A DNA stretch of 64,000 bases from SZUA-320 sp963707875. GTDB lineage: Bacteria > Gemmatimonadota > Gemmatimonadetes > Gemmatimonadales > GWC2-71-9. Numbering within the stretch: the stretch's first letter is position 1; each line of letters opens with the position of its first letter. The stretch is from contig CAVPRU010000014.1 of the NCBI GenBank assembly GCA_963707875.1, forward strand, positions 1-64,000, in the 5' to 3' direction. A model generated the notes under the pieces. The model did not search any database. It was not told where the DNA came from and saw nothing but the letters and a program-made list of their open reading frames with translations. Shown here one piece after another: positions 36,022-45,937 of the stretch. A program made the translations under genes and the position numbers.

Positions 36022-36635
36022 GCGGCGCCCGCGACAGTGCGGCGGCGGTGGCCGCCAGGTTCGGACCGGCAGTCGTGGGGCAGGGCGAGTCTTGCGGGGA
36101 CGTCATCGTTTCGGTCGCCGCGGACCGGGCGCATGAAATCCTCGGCTGGCTTCGGGACACCCCGGGGCAGGAATTCAACTACCTGACGGATGTGACGGCG
36201 GTCGACTACCGGGACCCGGGCCAGCCGCTGGAAGTGGTCTATCAGCTGCGGTCGCTGGGCCGAAAAGTGGACCTGCGGTTGAAGATCCCGCTCGACAAGA
36301 CGGGCTTCCTCGAAGTCGATTCGGTGTTCGACCTTTGGAAGGGCGCCGACTGGCTGGAGCGCGAGGTGTTCGACATGTTCGGCGTCCGGTTCCGGGGCCA
36401 TCCCGACCTGCGGCGGATTCTGATGTGGGATACCTACGCCGAAGGCCACCCGCTCCGGAAGGACTTTCCGCTACGCGGGCATTTCAGCCGGTCGGAACAG
36501 ACCCGGCAGGCGCTGGCCGCCGATCCGGAATCGCACTATTCGCTCGAGGAGCTGTCGATCGCCGAGGCGTATGATGATCTCCCCGCCGATATGCGGGAGC
36601 GACTCCAGGCCGGGCAACGGGGCGAGGTGCGATGA
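36018..36635 (+). CDS. nuoC: NADH-quinone oxidoreductase subunit C
   Basis: The protein is 205 residues. The 30-kDa subunit signature ERExxDMFGVRFRGHPDLRRILM appears near residue 113, followed by GHPLRKDFPL. It is part of the quinone-side peripheral arm. NuoC and NuoD are separate proteins here, not fused. It overlaps nuoD by 4 bp. Confidence 0.94.
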   Translation: MSGARDSAAAVAARFGPAVVGQGESCGDVIVSVAADRAHEILGWLRDTPGQEFNYLTDVTAVDYRDPGQPLEVVYQLRSLGRKVDLRLKIPLDKTGFLEVDSVFDLWKGADWLEREVFDMFGVRFRGHPDLRRILMWDTYAEGHPLRKDFPLRGHFSRSEQTRQALAADPESHYSLEELSIAEAYDDLPADMRERLQAGQRGEVR

Positions 36636-37927
36636 GCCCCCGGACCGTGGAACTCGCCGTCGCGACGCCGGGGTTAGACGCCACGGGTCGCCCAACCCGG
36701 ATTCCCCTGGGGGTCCCGCTCGATCCCGCCGCGGCCGCTCGGGCCGACGCCGGGGAAGAGCACATGCTGATCAACATCGGTCCCCAGCATCCCGCCACCC
36801 ACGGGGTGCTCCGACTGGTGGTGGAGCTCGACGGGGAGGTGGTTCAGCGGGTCATCCCGCACGTCGGCTACCTGCACTCGGGGTTCGAGAAGCTCGGGGA
36901 GTACCGGCACTACAACCAGATCATCCCGCTCACCGATCGCACCGACTATCTGTCGCCGATGGCCAACAACGTCGGTCTGGCGCTGGCCGCCGAGAAGTTG
37001 ATGGGGATCGAGATCACCGAGCGCTGTCAGATCCTCCGGGTGGTGGCGTGCGAGCTGTCCCGGATCATCAGCCATCTGGTGTGGCTCGGGACCACCGGCA
37101 TCGACCTGGGCGCCTTCACCCCGTTCCTCTGGTCCTTCAACGAGCGGGAGACGGTCTACAATCTCCAGGAGGCCTGGACCGGGGCCCGGCTCACCACCAC
37201 CCTGACCCGGATCGGCGGGATGATGGCCGACGTGCCGCTCGGCTGGGAGGAACAGCTCCGGGCCTTCTGTCGCCGGTTCCCGAATACCCTGCGCGAAGTG
37301 GACTCCATGTTCACCCGGAACGCGATCTGGATCGGGCGGACCCAGGACGTCGGGGCGCTGAGCGCCAAGGACGCCATCAATTACTCGCTTTCGGGGCCGA
37401 TGCTCCGGGCCAGCGGGGTGGATTACGACGTCCGGAAGGACCGACCCTACCTGGGGTACGAGACCTACGATTTTGAGGTCCCGGTCGGGGAGCATGGCGA
37501 CATCTACGACCGGTACCTGGTTCGGCTGGAGGAGATGTTCCAATCGGTCCGGATCCTGGAGCAGGCGCTCGACCGGCTGGCCGGCCTGAAGGGGGCGCCG
37601 ATCAACGTGAGTGACCCCCGGGTGGTGCTGCCGCCCAAGTCCCGGGCCATGTCGGACATGGAGGCGATGATCTTCCATTTCAAGCAGGTCATGGAGGGGG
37701 TGCCGGCGCCGGCGGGGGAGGTGTACCTCGGCATCGAGAACCCCAAGGGCGAGCTGGGCTACTACTTCGTCTCGGACGGGAGCAGCAAGCCGGTGCGCTG
37801 GCGGATCCGGCCCCCGTCCTTCATCAACCTGGCCTGCCTGCCCAAGCTCTGCGAAGGCGTGCTGCTGTCCGACGTCATCGCCATCAACGCCAGTATCGAC
37901 ATCGTCATGGGGGAGATCGATCGATGA
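36632..37927 (+). CDS. nuoD: NADH-quinone oxidoreductase subunit D
   Basis: The protein is 431 residues. INIGPQHPATHGVLRLVVELDGE contains the quinone-site His. HVGYLHSGFEKLGE and LCEGVLLSDVIAINASIDIVMGEIDR, the C-terminal signature, are intact. The first 45 residues are a family-specific extension. It forms the quinone-binding pocket with NuoB. The stop overlaps nuoE by 4 bp. Confidence 0.95.
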   Translation: MSPRTVELAVATPGLDATGRPTRIPLGVPLDPAAAARADAGEEHMLINIGPQHPATHGVLRLVVELDGEVVQRVIPHVGYLHSGFEKLGEYRHYNQIIPLTDRTDYLSPMANNVGLALAAEKLMGIEITERCQILRVVACELSRIISHLVWLGTTGIDLGAFTPFLWSFNERETVYNLQEAWTGARLTTTLTRIGGMMADVPLGWEEQLRAFCRRFPNTLREVDSMFTRNAIWIGRTQDVGALSAKDAINYSLSGPMLRASGVDYDVRKDRPYLGYETYDFEVPVGEHGDIYDRYLVRLEEMFQSVRILEQALDRLAGLKGAPINVSDPRVVLPPKSRAMSDMEAMIFHFKQVMEGVPAPAGEVYLGIENPKGELGYYFVSDGSSKPVRWRIRPPSFINLACLPKLCEGVLLSDVIAINASIDIVMGEIDR

Positions 37928-38448
37928 GCGGCCACGCCGCGCCCGGCACTTCCGGCCACCACGAGGAGACCCACCAACCGGTCTTCGTCGGGGCCCCCCG
38001 GGAGAAGCTCGAGGCGCTCTTTCCCAAGTACCCGACCAAACAGGCCCTGCTGCTGCCGGCGCTGTGGATCGTCCAGGAGGAGCGGGGCTGGATTTCGCCC
38101 CAGGCGATGGCCGAAGTTGGTGAGGTGCTCGGCCTGACCCCGGCCTACGTCAAGGGCGTGGTCACCTTCTACACCATGTACCACCGGCACCCGGTGGGCC
38201 GCCATGTGATTCAGGTGTGCACCACCTCCCCGTGCCATCTCTGCGGCGCGGCCGAGACCCTGCAGGCGCTGCTACAGGGCACCGGGTGCCGGGAGCTCGG
38301 CACCACCTCGCCGGATGGCCGCTTCACCGTGATCGAGGTGGAATGCCTGGGCGCCTGTGGCTTTGCGACCCCGATCCTGATCGGCGACGATTTCATCGAG
38401 AGCGTCACCCCGGAGCGGGTTCCCGGTATTCTCGAGAGGTACCCCTGA
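37924..38448 (+). CDS. nuoE: NADH-quinone oxidoreductase subunit E
   Basis: The protein is 174 residues with a thioredoxin-like [2Fe-2S] protein fold. Cluster ligands are two cysteines in CTTSPCHLCGA and two in CLGACGFATP. It assists NuoF in the NADH-input module. The last base is the first base of the nuoF ATG. Confidence 0.93.
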   Translation: MSGHAAPGTSGHHEETHQPVFVGAPREKLEALFPKYPTKQALLLPALWIVQEERGWISPQAMAEVGEVLGLTPAYVKGVVTFYTMYHRHPVGRHVIQVCTTSPCHLCGAAETLQALLQGTGCRELGTTSPDGRFTVIEVECLGACGFATPILIGDDFIESVTPERVPGILERYP

Positions 38449-39755
38449 TGGGCTTCCCGCATCCGATTCATCCCAGGGAGACGCCGGTGCTCTCGAGCCA
38501 TTTCGGGGACGAGGGGGCCCGCACCTTTGCCGGCTGGGTCCAGCGCGGCGGATACCAGGCGCTGAAGAAGGCCCTGGCGATGACGCCCGACGCGATCATC
38601 GAGGAACTCAAGGCGAGCGGGCTCCGGGGTCGCGGCGGGGCAGGGTTCCCGACCGGACTCAAATGGTCGTTCATGCCCAAGGGCGATGGGAAGCCCCATT
38701 ACCTGGTCTGCAATGCCGACGAGTCCGAGCCGGGGACGTTCAAGGATCGCGAGATCATGCGGTGGACCCCGCACGCGCTGATTGAGGGCTGCGCGATCGC
38801 GGCCCACGCCATCGGAGCCGAGACCTGCTACGTCTACATCCGGGGCGAGTTCACGGAGCCGCTGCGCATCGTCCAGGCGGCGGTCGAGGACGCCTATGCC
38901 CATGGCGCCTTGGGTTCCAATGTGTTCGGCACCGGCAAACGGATCGAGATGGTGGTCCACCGGGGGGCCGGCGCGTACATCTGCGGGGAAGAGACCGCGC
39001 TGATGAACTCGCTGGAGGGCAAGCGCGGCAATCCGCGGATCAAGCCGCCGTTCCCGGCGCAGGCGGGTCTCTTTGCCATGCCCACCACGGTCAACAACGT
39101 GGAGACCCTGGCCGCGGTCCCCCACATCCTGATGCGGGGGGCCGGGTGGTACGCCGGGCTGTCGCTCAGCAATCCGAAGAGCACCGGCACCAAGCTGTTT
39201 TCCGTCTGTGGCCACGTGATGAAGCCCGGTAACTACGAGGTCACCATGGGGTTCCCGATGAGAGACCTCATCCAGGACCTGGCCGGCGGGATGCGGCCGG
39301 GGCGGAGCCTCAAGGCGGTCATTCCGGGTGGCTCCTCGGTTCCGATCATGAACCGGGAAGAGGCCGAAGCGGCACTCTGCGACTATGAGGGCATCATCGC
39401 CCAGGGGTCGATGCTCGGCTCGGCCGGGTTCATCGTGATGGATGACTCAGCCGACATGGTGTACCAGATCTACCGGCTGGCCCGATTCTACGCCCATGAG
39501 AGCTGCGCCCAGTGCACCCAGTGCCGGGAGGGCACCGCCTGGACGACCAAGATCCTGGAGCGGATGCTCAAGGGCCAGGGCAAGCAGGCCGACCTGGATC
39601 TGCTGCTGGATCTGGCGGACCAGATGACCGGGAAGACCATCTGCGTGCTCAGCGATTCCTGCGCCGCGCCGGTCGTCAGCGGGATTCAGAAGTTCCGCAG
39701 CGAGTTCGACGCCTACCTGAGCGGGGCACGGGCCCCCGCCCTGGCGGGCGCATGA
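38448..39755 (+). CDS. nuoF: NADH-quinone oxidoreductase subunit F
   Basis: The protein is 435 residues. It binds NADH and FMN: GLRGRGGAGFPTGLKW (nucleotide), DESEPGTFKDRE (FMN) and GAGAYICGEETAL. The [4Fe-4S] ligands are in ESCAQCTQCREGT and a later Cys in VLSDSCAAP. ATG 38448 gives normal length. It overlaps nuoG by ATGA. Confidence 0.96.
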   Translation: MGFPHPIHPRETPVLSSHFGDEGARTFAGWVQRGGYQALKKALAMTPDAIIEELKASGLRGRGGAGFPTGLKWSFMPKGDGKPHYLVCNADESEPGTFKDREIMRWTPHALIEGCAIAAHAIGAETCYVYIRGEFTEPLRIVQAAVEDAYAHGALGSNVFGTGKRIEMVVHRGAGAYICGEETALMNSLEGKRGNPRIKPPFPAQAGLFAMPTTVNNVETLAAVPHILMRGAGWYAGLSLSNPKSTGTKLFSVCGHVMKPGNYEVTMGFPMRDLIQDLAGGMRPGRSLKAVIPGGSSVPIMNREEAEAALCDYEGIIAQGSMLGSAGFIVMDDSADMVYQIYRLARFYAHESCAQCTQCREGTAWTTKILERMLKGQGKQADLDLLLDLADQMTGKTICVLSDSCAAPVVSGIQKFRSEFDAYLSGARAPALAGA

Positions 39756-41326
39756 CCCAGGAACTGCTTTCGGTTACCATCGACGGCGTGACGGTCCTGG
39801 TCCCGAAGGGGACCACGATCATCGAGGCTGCCAAGCAGGCCGGTCTGATCATCCCGCACTATTGTTACCACCCCTCGTTGCCGTCGCCGGCGGTCTGCCG
39901 GATGTGTCTGGTCGAGGTGGAGAAGGCGCCCAAGCTCCTGCCGGCCTGTGTGACGACCGTGGCCGAGGGTCAGGTGGTGCATGTGCACTCCGAGGCCGCC
40001 GAGAAGGCCCGGGAGAGCGTCCTGGAGTTCTTGCTCATCAATCATCCGCTCGACTGCCCGATCTGCGACCAGGCCGGGGAGTGCGAACTGCAGAACTACG
40101 TCTTTCAGGAAGGCCGAGCCGGTACCCGGTATGCCGACTACGCCAAGCGGTTCAATCCGGTCGAGGACTTCGGGCCCGACGTGCTGTACGTGCCGAATCG
40201 GTGCATTCTCTGCACTCGCTGCGTCCGGTTCATGGACGACGTCGCGCAGACCCCGGTGCTCAACGTATCCGAGCGGGGGGACCGGGCCTACATCGGGATC
40301 ATGGAGGATCAGCTGCTCGACCATCCCTGGTCCGGCAACGTGGTCGACCTCTGCCCGGTGGGGTCGCTGATCTCCAAGGACTTTCTCCACAAGGCCCGGG
40401 CCTGGGACCTGGACAAGACCGCCAGCATCTGCCCGGGCTGCAGTCAGGGCTGCAACATCACGATCGACACCCGGGACGACGTCGTCACTCGGCTCCGGCC
40501 CCGGCCCAATCTGGACGTCAACCGGCACTTCATCTGCGACCATGGTCGGCTGGACTACCGGTGGATGAATCGGGGGGATCGCGTCGAGGCACCGCTGGTG
40601 CGTCGCGAGGGGGCGACCCAGGCCACCGACTGGGGCACGGCCATCAGCCGATTGGCCGAACTCAGCGCGGCCTCAGGGTCGGTGGTGGTGCTGGCTTCGG
40701 GCCGGGCCTCGCTGGAGTCGCTCGGCCTGGTCCAGCGGCTGTTTTCCCATCGGGACGTAACCGCGGCGGTGCAGCTGCCCGAGGGGGATGAGGCGGCGCT
40801 GGGGAGCATTGCCGGCCTGGCTCTCCGGAGTGAGCGGGCACCCAACGGGGCAGGGGCCCGGATGACCGGGTACACCGCCGGCTGGGCGGCGGCGGTCGCC
40901 CAGGCCAGGGCGGCGGCCCTGACGGTGCTGGTCGACGTTTCGCTGACGGATGCCGAGGTGGCCTCGATCCAGGGGAGCGCGGCAGTGGTCGCGTTGGCCA
41001 CGCTGGACGACCCCCGGCTGGCGTTTGCGGCCCTGACGCTCCCGGTCTCGATCATGGTGGAGGAGAACGGCACCTATGTGAACCGGGATCACCGGGCCCA
41101 GCGGTACCTCCAGGCCAAACCGGCTCCCGGCATGGCCCGCCCGGCCTGGTGGGTGGCGGCCGAGGCGTGGGCCGCAGGGGGCAAGGATCGCATCGCCCCC
41201 CGCTCGGCGGAGGAGGCGCTCAGCTCGCTCGGTCGCGACGTCCCTGCGCTGTCGGGGCTCACGATGGCTGAACTCGGGTTCAGCGGGCGGGTGCTCGATG
41301 GGGCGACGGTCGGGAGTGCCCGATGA
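39752..41326 (+). CDS. nuoG: NADH-quinone oxidoreductase subunit G, short form
   Basis: The protein is 524 residues. The cluster-binding N-terminus is complete: CYHPSLPSPAVCRMC (N1b), the His/Cys cluster in HPLDCPICDQAGECEL, CILCTRCVRF and CPVGS (N4). CPGCSQGCNI with a later Cys (FICDHGRL) could hold N7. The molybdopterin-like C-terminal domain is much reduced compared with the roughly 900-residue E. coli protein, and the frame is clean to the stop. It is a normal variant in some phyla. Confidence 0.9.
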   Translation: MTQELLSVTIDGVTVLVPKGTTIIEAAKQAGLIIPHYCYHPSLPSPAVCRMCLVEVEKAPKLLPACVTTVAEGQVVHVHSEAAEKARESVLEFLLINHPLDCPICDQAGECELQNYVFQEGRAGTRYADYAKRFNPVEDFGPDVLYVPNRCILCTRCVRFMDDVAQTPVLNVSERGDRAYIGIMEDQLLDHPWSGNVVDLCPVGSLISKDFLHKARAWDLDKTASICPGCSQGCNITIDTRDDVVTRLRPRPNLDVNRHFICDHGRLDYRWMNRGDRVEAPLVRREGATQATDWGTAISRLAELSAASGSVVVLASGRASLESLGLVQRLFSHRDVTAAVQLPEGDEAALGSIAGLALRSERAPNGAGARMTGYTAGWAAAVAQARAAALTVLVDVSLTDAEVASIQGSAAVVALATLDDPRLAFAALTLPVSIMVEENGTYVNRDHRAQRYLQAKPAPGMARPAWWVAAEAWAAGGKDRIAPRSAEEALSSLGRDVPALSGLTMAELGFSGRVLDGATVGSAR

Positions 41327-42546
41327 CTCCGGAACTCAAGGGTTTCCTGCTGCTCACCGTGATCAAGCTGCTGGTGGTCTTTACGGTGACCCTGATCGGG
41401 GTGGCGCTCCTGACCCTGATGGAGCGGAAGGTCTCCGCCTGGATGCAGAATCGGCGCGGGCCCAATCGCGTCGGCTGGGCCGGGCTGCTTCAGCCGGCGG
41501 CGGACGGTCTGAAGAACATCATCAAGGAGGAGACCTACCCGGGCGAAGCGAACGGGTGGCTCTTCATGCTGGCGCCGGCGTTGAGCTTCGGGCCGGCCAT
41601 GATGCTGGGTTCGGTCATCCCCTGGGGCGCACCGTTTCCGGCGACATTCGATTTCACCCTGCCGGTGCTGGGGCAGTTCGTGCACACCGGGACCAGCCCG
41701 TTCGTGGTGGCCAACCTCCCGATCGGGTTCCTCTTCGTGCTGGCGGTGTCCTCGCTCGGGGTGTACGGGATCGCCCTGGCCGGCTGGTCCTCCAACAGCA
41801 AGTACAGCCTCCTGGGCGGGCTTCGGGCCAGTGCCCAGATGGTCTCCTATGAGGTGCCGCTCGGGATGAGCCTGATTCCGATCCTGCTCCTCAGCGGCAA
41901 TGTCTCGTTTTCGGCAATCATCACCGAGCAGCAGGCCGGAATCTGGTTCGTGCTGCCGCTCTTCTTCTCGTTCTTTGTCTTCATGGTGGCCGGATTCGCC
42001 GAGACCAACCGGCTTCCGTTCGACATGCCCGAGGCCGAGTCGGAACTGGTCGCCGGCTATCACACCGAATACAGCGCGATGAAGTTTTCGATGTTCTTCA
42101 TCGCCGAGTACGCCAATATCGTGACCGTCTGTGCCATGACGGCCACTCTGTTCTTCGGGGGCTGGGACATCCCCTTTACCGCATGGGACCAGACCCCGGG
42201 AGTCGCCCAGGCCCTGGCCACTGCCGCGGTCATGTTCCTCAAGACCATGAGCTTTGTCTTCATCGTCATGTGGATCCGGTGGACCCTGCCGCGGTTCCGC
42301 TATGACCAGCTGATGGCTCTGGGCTGGAAATTCATGCTCCCACTTGCCCTGACGTACGTGATGATCATTGGCGGCGCGGTCTGGGTGCTGGAGGATGTGA
42401 TGGGGATGACCGATCTGACCTTGCGCGGTCTGGCGCTTTGCGGACTCAACCTGATCCTCGGGTACATCGTGTTCTACCTGATCGATCGCGGGGTCATCGT
42501 GAAGGGGTCTACCCGGCCACCGGCCCGGGCCGAGGTCACCGGCTGA
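41323..42546 (+). CDS. nuoH: NADH-quinone oxidoreductase subunit H
   Basis: The protein is 407 residues with eight or more membrane helices. TLMERKVSAWMQNRRGPNRVGWAGLLQP is the family signature near residue 28. AETNRLPFDMPEAESELVAGYHTEYSAMKF forms the quinone-chamber loop. It joins the peripheral arm to the membrane arm. It overlaps both neighbours. Confidence 0.96.
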   Translation: MTPELKGFLLLTVIKLLVVFTVTLIGVALLTLMERKVSAWMQNRRGPNRVGWAGLLQPAADGLKNIIKEETYPGEANGWLFMLAPALSFGPAMMLGSVIPWGAPFPATFDFTLPVLGQFVHTGTSPFVVANLPIGFLFVLAVSSLGVYGIALAGWSSNSKYSLLGGLRASAQMVSYEVPLGMSLIPILLLSGNVSFSAIITEQQAGIWFVLPLFFSFFVFMVAGFAETNRLPFDMPEAESELVAGYHTEYSAMKFSMFFIAEYANIVTVCAMTATLFFGGWDIPFTAWDQTPGVAQALATAAVMFLKTMSFVFIVMWIRWTLPRFRYDQLMALGWKFMLPLALTYVMIIGGAVWVLEDVMGMTDLTLRGLALCGLNLILGYIVFYLIDRGVIVKGSTRPPARAEVTG

Positions 42547-43052
42547 TGGCGATCGGGGTGAAGGTCCTCCAGCGGCCCGAGGAACGGGTCAGCTACCTCC
42601 GGGCCACTCTGAAGGGAATGGCGCTGACCTTCAGTCACATGTTCCAGCCCAAGTGGACCATGCAGTATCCGGAGGAGAAGAGCACCGCGGAGTGGAGCAT
42701 CTCGCCGCGCTGGCGGGGCACCCACCGGATGATGACCGATGAACAGGGCCGCTCCAAGTGCGTGGCCTGCGGGCTCTGTCCCCAGATCTGCCCGGCCAAT
42801 TGCATCAAGCTGGTGCCCGGGGAGGACGAGGACGGCAATCGCTATCCGCTGATCTACGAGATCGACGAATTCCGGTGCGTGTTCTGCGGCTACTGCCAGG
42901 AAGTCTGCCCCGAAGAAGCGATCCACGTCGGGGTGCACTACGAGAACGCCGAGTACAGCCGGGACCGGTTCGTCTACGACCTGGAACGGCTCTCCTCGCA
43001 GACCCACCCGGTCTCCTCGCTCTGGGATCCGACCGACCCGCTCGGCGAATGA
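42546..43052 (+). CDS. nuoI: NADH-quinone oxidoreductase subunit I
   Basis: The protein is 168 residues with two [4Fe-4S] ferredoxin motifs, CVACGLCPQICPANCI and CVFCGYCQEVCPEEAI (clusters N6a and N6b). Start ATG 42546 shares a base with the nuoH stop; the longer open frame upstream is a nuoH shadow. Confidence 0.95.
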   Translation: MAIGVKVLQRPEERVSYLRATLKGMALTFSHMFQPKWTMQYPEEKSTAEWSISPRWRGTHRMMTDEQGRSKCVACGLCPQICPANCIKLVPGEDEDGNRYPLIYEIDEFRCVFCGYCQEVCPEEAIHVGVHYENAEYSRDRFVYDLERLSSQTHPVSSLWDPTDPLGE

Positions 43053-43609
43053 TGACCTCTCTCGTCTTCTACCTGATGGCGGCCTCGGCGGTGGTCTGCG
43101 CCCTGGCCTGCATCCTCCAGCGGAATCCGGTGGCGGCGGCGATGTGGCTGGTCGGTACCATGTTCTCGTTGGCGGGAATCTACGTGCTCCTCAACGCCCA
43201 GTTCATCGGCGCCATCCAGGTCCTGGTCTACGCCGGGGCCATCATGGTGCTGTTCCTCTTCGTAATCATGCTGCTGAATCTGGGGCACCACGCGAGCGAC
43301 ATCCGGCGCTGGCCGGCCTTTGGTCTGGCGGCGGGGGTGAGCACCGCCCTCCTGGCCGCCCTGGCCGGGTTGCAGTTCTACACCCCAGCCCGGCTGGCGG
43401 CGGAAGTGGCGGGCGCCTCGACCTCCCAGGATCCGGCCCGGGTGCTCACCGGAGGGACCGCAGCCCAGAGCGCCATGGACAGCCTCGGCGTGGTCGGTGC
43501 CATCGCCGATCCGCTGTTCCGGACCTACCTGGTGCCGTTCGAGATCACCTCGGTTCTGCTGTTGACGGCCGCCGTGGGCGCGGTGGTCATCGCGAAACGG
43601 AGGATCTGA
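43049..43609 (+). CDS. nuoJ: NADH-quinone oxidoreductase subunit J
   Basis: The protein is 186 residues with five membrane helices. The segment AIQVLVYAGAIMVLFLFVIMLLN contains the pi-bulge helix typical of NuoJ. Two tandem ATGs (43049, 43052) are possible; the first overlaps the nuoI stop. It precedes nuoK with a 1-bp overlap. Confidence 0.93.
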   Translation: MMTSLVFYLMAASAVVCALACILQRNPVAAAMWLVGTMFSLAGIYVLLNAQFIGAIQVLVYAGAIMVLFLFVIMLLNLGHHASDIRRWPAFGLAAGVSTALLAALAGLQFYTPARLAAEVAGASTSQDPARVLTGGTAAQSAMDSLGVVGAIADPLFRTYLVPFEITSVLLLTAAVGAVVIAKRRI

Positions 43610-43905
43610 TGCTGCTCGGACCCTCCCTGATCCTGTCGGCCATCCTGTTTGCCATCGGCGTGGTGGGCGTGGTGATCCGCCGCAACGCCATCATCCTGTT
43701 CATGTGCATCGAGCTGATGCTCAACGCCGTGAACCTCAGCTTCGTGGCCCTGGCCCAGTTCCACGGGTTGAGCGGCCAGGTGATGGTGTTCTTTGTCATG
43801 ACGGTCGCGGCCGCGGAGGCCGCGGTCGGCCTGGCCATCATCCTCGCCGTCTTCCGCCACCGGCAATCGGTGGATCTCCAGAACATCAACCTGCTGCGCG
43901 GCTAG
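43609..43905 (+). CDS. nuoK: NADH-quinone oxidoreductase subunit K
   Basis: The protein is 98 residues with three membrane helices. IELMLNAVNLSFVAL holds the conserved Glu used in proton transfer, and VAAAEAAVGLAIILA carries a second one. Size and position are standard. Confidence 0.94.
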   Translation: MLLGPSLILSAILFAIGVVGVVIRRNAIILFMCIELMLNAVNLSFVALAQFHGLSGQVMVFFVMTVAAAEAAVGLAIILAVFRHRQSVDLQNINLLRG

Positions 43906-45937
43906 ATGAGCCTCCCTGTCCTTGCCTTCACCTCGGCCGCCGCGGTGGAATCTCCGGGCGGCGCGATCGGCCTGATCGGGCTCACCATCCTGCTGCCCTT
44001 CCTGGGCTTCCTGGTCAACGGGGCGCTGGCCCTGCGCCGACCGGAGGCCAAGTCGACTGTCTCCCTGATCGGGGTCGGCACCGTCGCCCTGAGCTTCGGA
44101 GTCGACCCTGGCCGCGTTCGGGCAGGCCCTGGGTGCCCACCTGGAGGGGCCGGCCCTGATCCGGCTCTGGAGCTGGATTCCGGCGGGCGCCCTGTCGCTC
44201 GATGTCACCCTCCAGGTGGACCAGCTCTCGCTGGTGATGCTGCTGGTCATCACCGGGGTAGGGAGCCTGATCCATCTCTTCAGCGTCGGGTACATGAAGG
44301 CGGACCCGGGGTACGCCCGCTACTTCGCCTATCTGAACCTGTTCATCGCGTTCATGGTCACCCTGGTGCTCGGGGCAAGCCTGCCGGTGATGTTCATCGG
44401 CTGGGAAGGGGTCGGGCTCTGTTCCTACCTGCTGATCGGCTTCTGGTATGGGGACAAGGCCAACGCCGACGCGGGGAAGAAGGCGTTCATCGTCAACCGG
44501 ATCGGCGATTTCGGCGCCCTGGTGGCGATGTTCCTCCTGTGGCAGGCGCTGGGGACCCTGAGCTTTGCCGAGATCGCGGAGCGGGCGCCCACGCTGCTGG
44601 AAGTCGGCGGCCCCACCGTCACCGCGATCACGCTGTTGCTCTTTCTCGGCTGCACCGGCAAGTCGGCCCAGATTCCGCTGTACACCTGGCTGCCGGACGC
44701 GATGGCCGGCCCGACACCTGTCTCCGCCCTGATCCACGCCGCCACGATGGTCACCGCCGGGGTCTACCTGGTGGTCCGGACCAACGTCCTCTTCGCCATG
44801 GCCCCCACCGGGCAGATGGTGGTGGCGGGGGTCGGGGCGCTGACCGCGCTGTTCGCCGCGACGATCGGGCTCCGGCAGTATGACATCAAGAAGGTGCTGG
44901 CCTACTCGACGGTTTCCCAGCTCGGCTACATGTTTCTGGCAGTCGGGTCCGGTGCGTATGTCGCGGGGATCTTTCATCTCGTCACCCACGCCTTCTTCAA
45001 GGCGCTCCTCTTCCTTGGCTCGGGGAGCGTGATCCACACCATGCATCACGCCTACCACGCCACCCAGGCCCACGACGATCCGCAGGACATGCGGAACATG
45101 GGCGGCCTCCGGCGCTACATGCCATGGACCTTCGGGTTGATGGCCATCGCCACGCTGGCGATTGCCGGGGTACCGGTCCTGTCGGGGTTCTTCTCCAAGG
45201 ACGAGATCCTGGCGCTGGCGTTCGGGCGGGCGCCCGACGCGCCGATCTGGTACCTCTTCTGGGGGATGGGGGCCCTGGCGGCCCTGCTGACGGGGTTCTA
45301 CATGGCCCGGCTCATGGCGATGACCTTCTTCGGTGAGAACCGGACGGGCTCAGCCGAGCAGGAACAGCTCCAGGAGGCCCCCTGGATCATGACCGGCCCG
45401 TTGCTGGTGCTCGGGGTGCTGAGCGTCATCGGCGGGGTGGTCAATCTTCCGGCGTTCATCCCGGCCGGACCGCACCACCTGCTGGATCACTGGCTGGAGC
45501 CGGTGGTGGCCCCGGCGGCGGCGTTCCTCCAGCTGGAGCTGCCCCACGGCCGCACCGAGTTCATCCTGATCGGGGCCGCCGTGGCGATCGCCCTGATCGG
45601 ACTGGTGCTGGGGCACCGGCTGACCTTGGCCCGGACCATCGTTCCGGCCCGCCAGGCGGAACCGGAGCGAGGACTCTGGAAGCTGCTGCACCACAAGTGG
45701 TATGTCGACGAACTGTACCAGGAGTTCGTCGTCGACCCGCTGGTCAGGTTTTCCCGTGGCATCCTCTGGCGGGTGGTCGATCAGCGGGTGATCGATGGGG
45801 CCGGTGCCAATGGCTCGGCCTGGATCTCACGACAGCTGGGCCGGCTCGGCGGAAGATTGCAAACCGGTGAAGCCGGTGCCTACCTGGTGATCTTTCTGTT
45901 GGGCGCCGTCTGGGTGCTCCACGCGGTGACCCGGTGA
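43906..45937 (+). CDS. nuoL: NADH-quinone oxidoreductase subunit L (frameshift in assembly)
   Basis: The largest antiporter-like subunit, about 676 residues after correction. N-terminal helices (LIGLTILLPFLGFLVNGAL) are followed by an extra base near 44104, after which the frame continues from TLAAFGQALGAHLEG to the end. WEGVGLCSYLLIGFW, the lysine-bearing FLGCTGKSAQIPLYTWLPDAMAGPTPVSALIHAATMV and VLAYSTVSQLGYMFLAVG are all present, as is the long lateral helix near the C-terminus. It pumps protons at the distal end of complex I. Confidence 0.92.
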
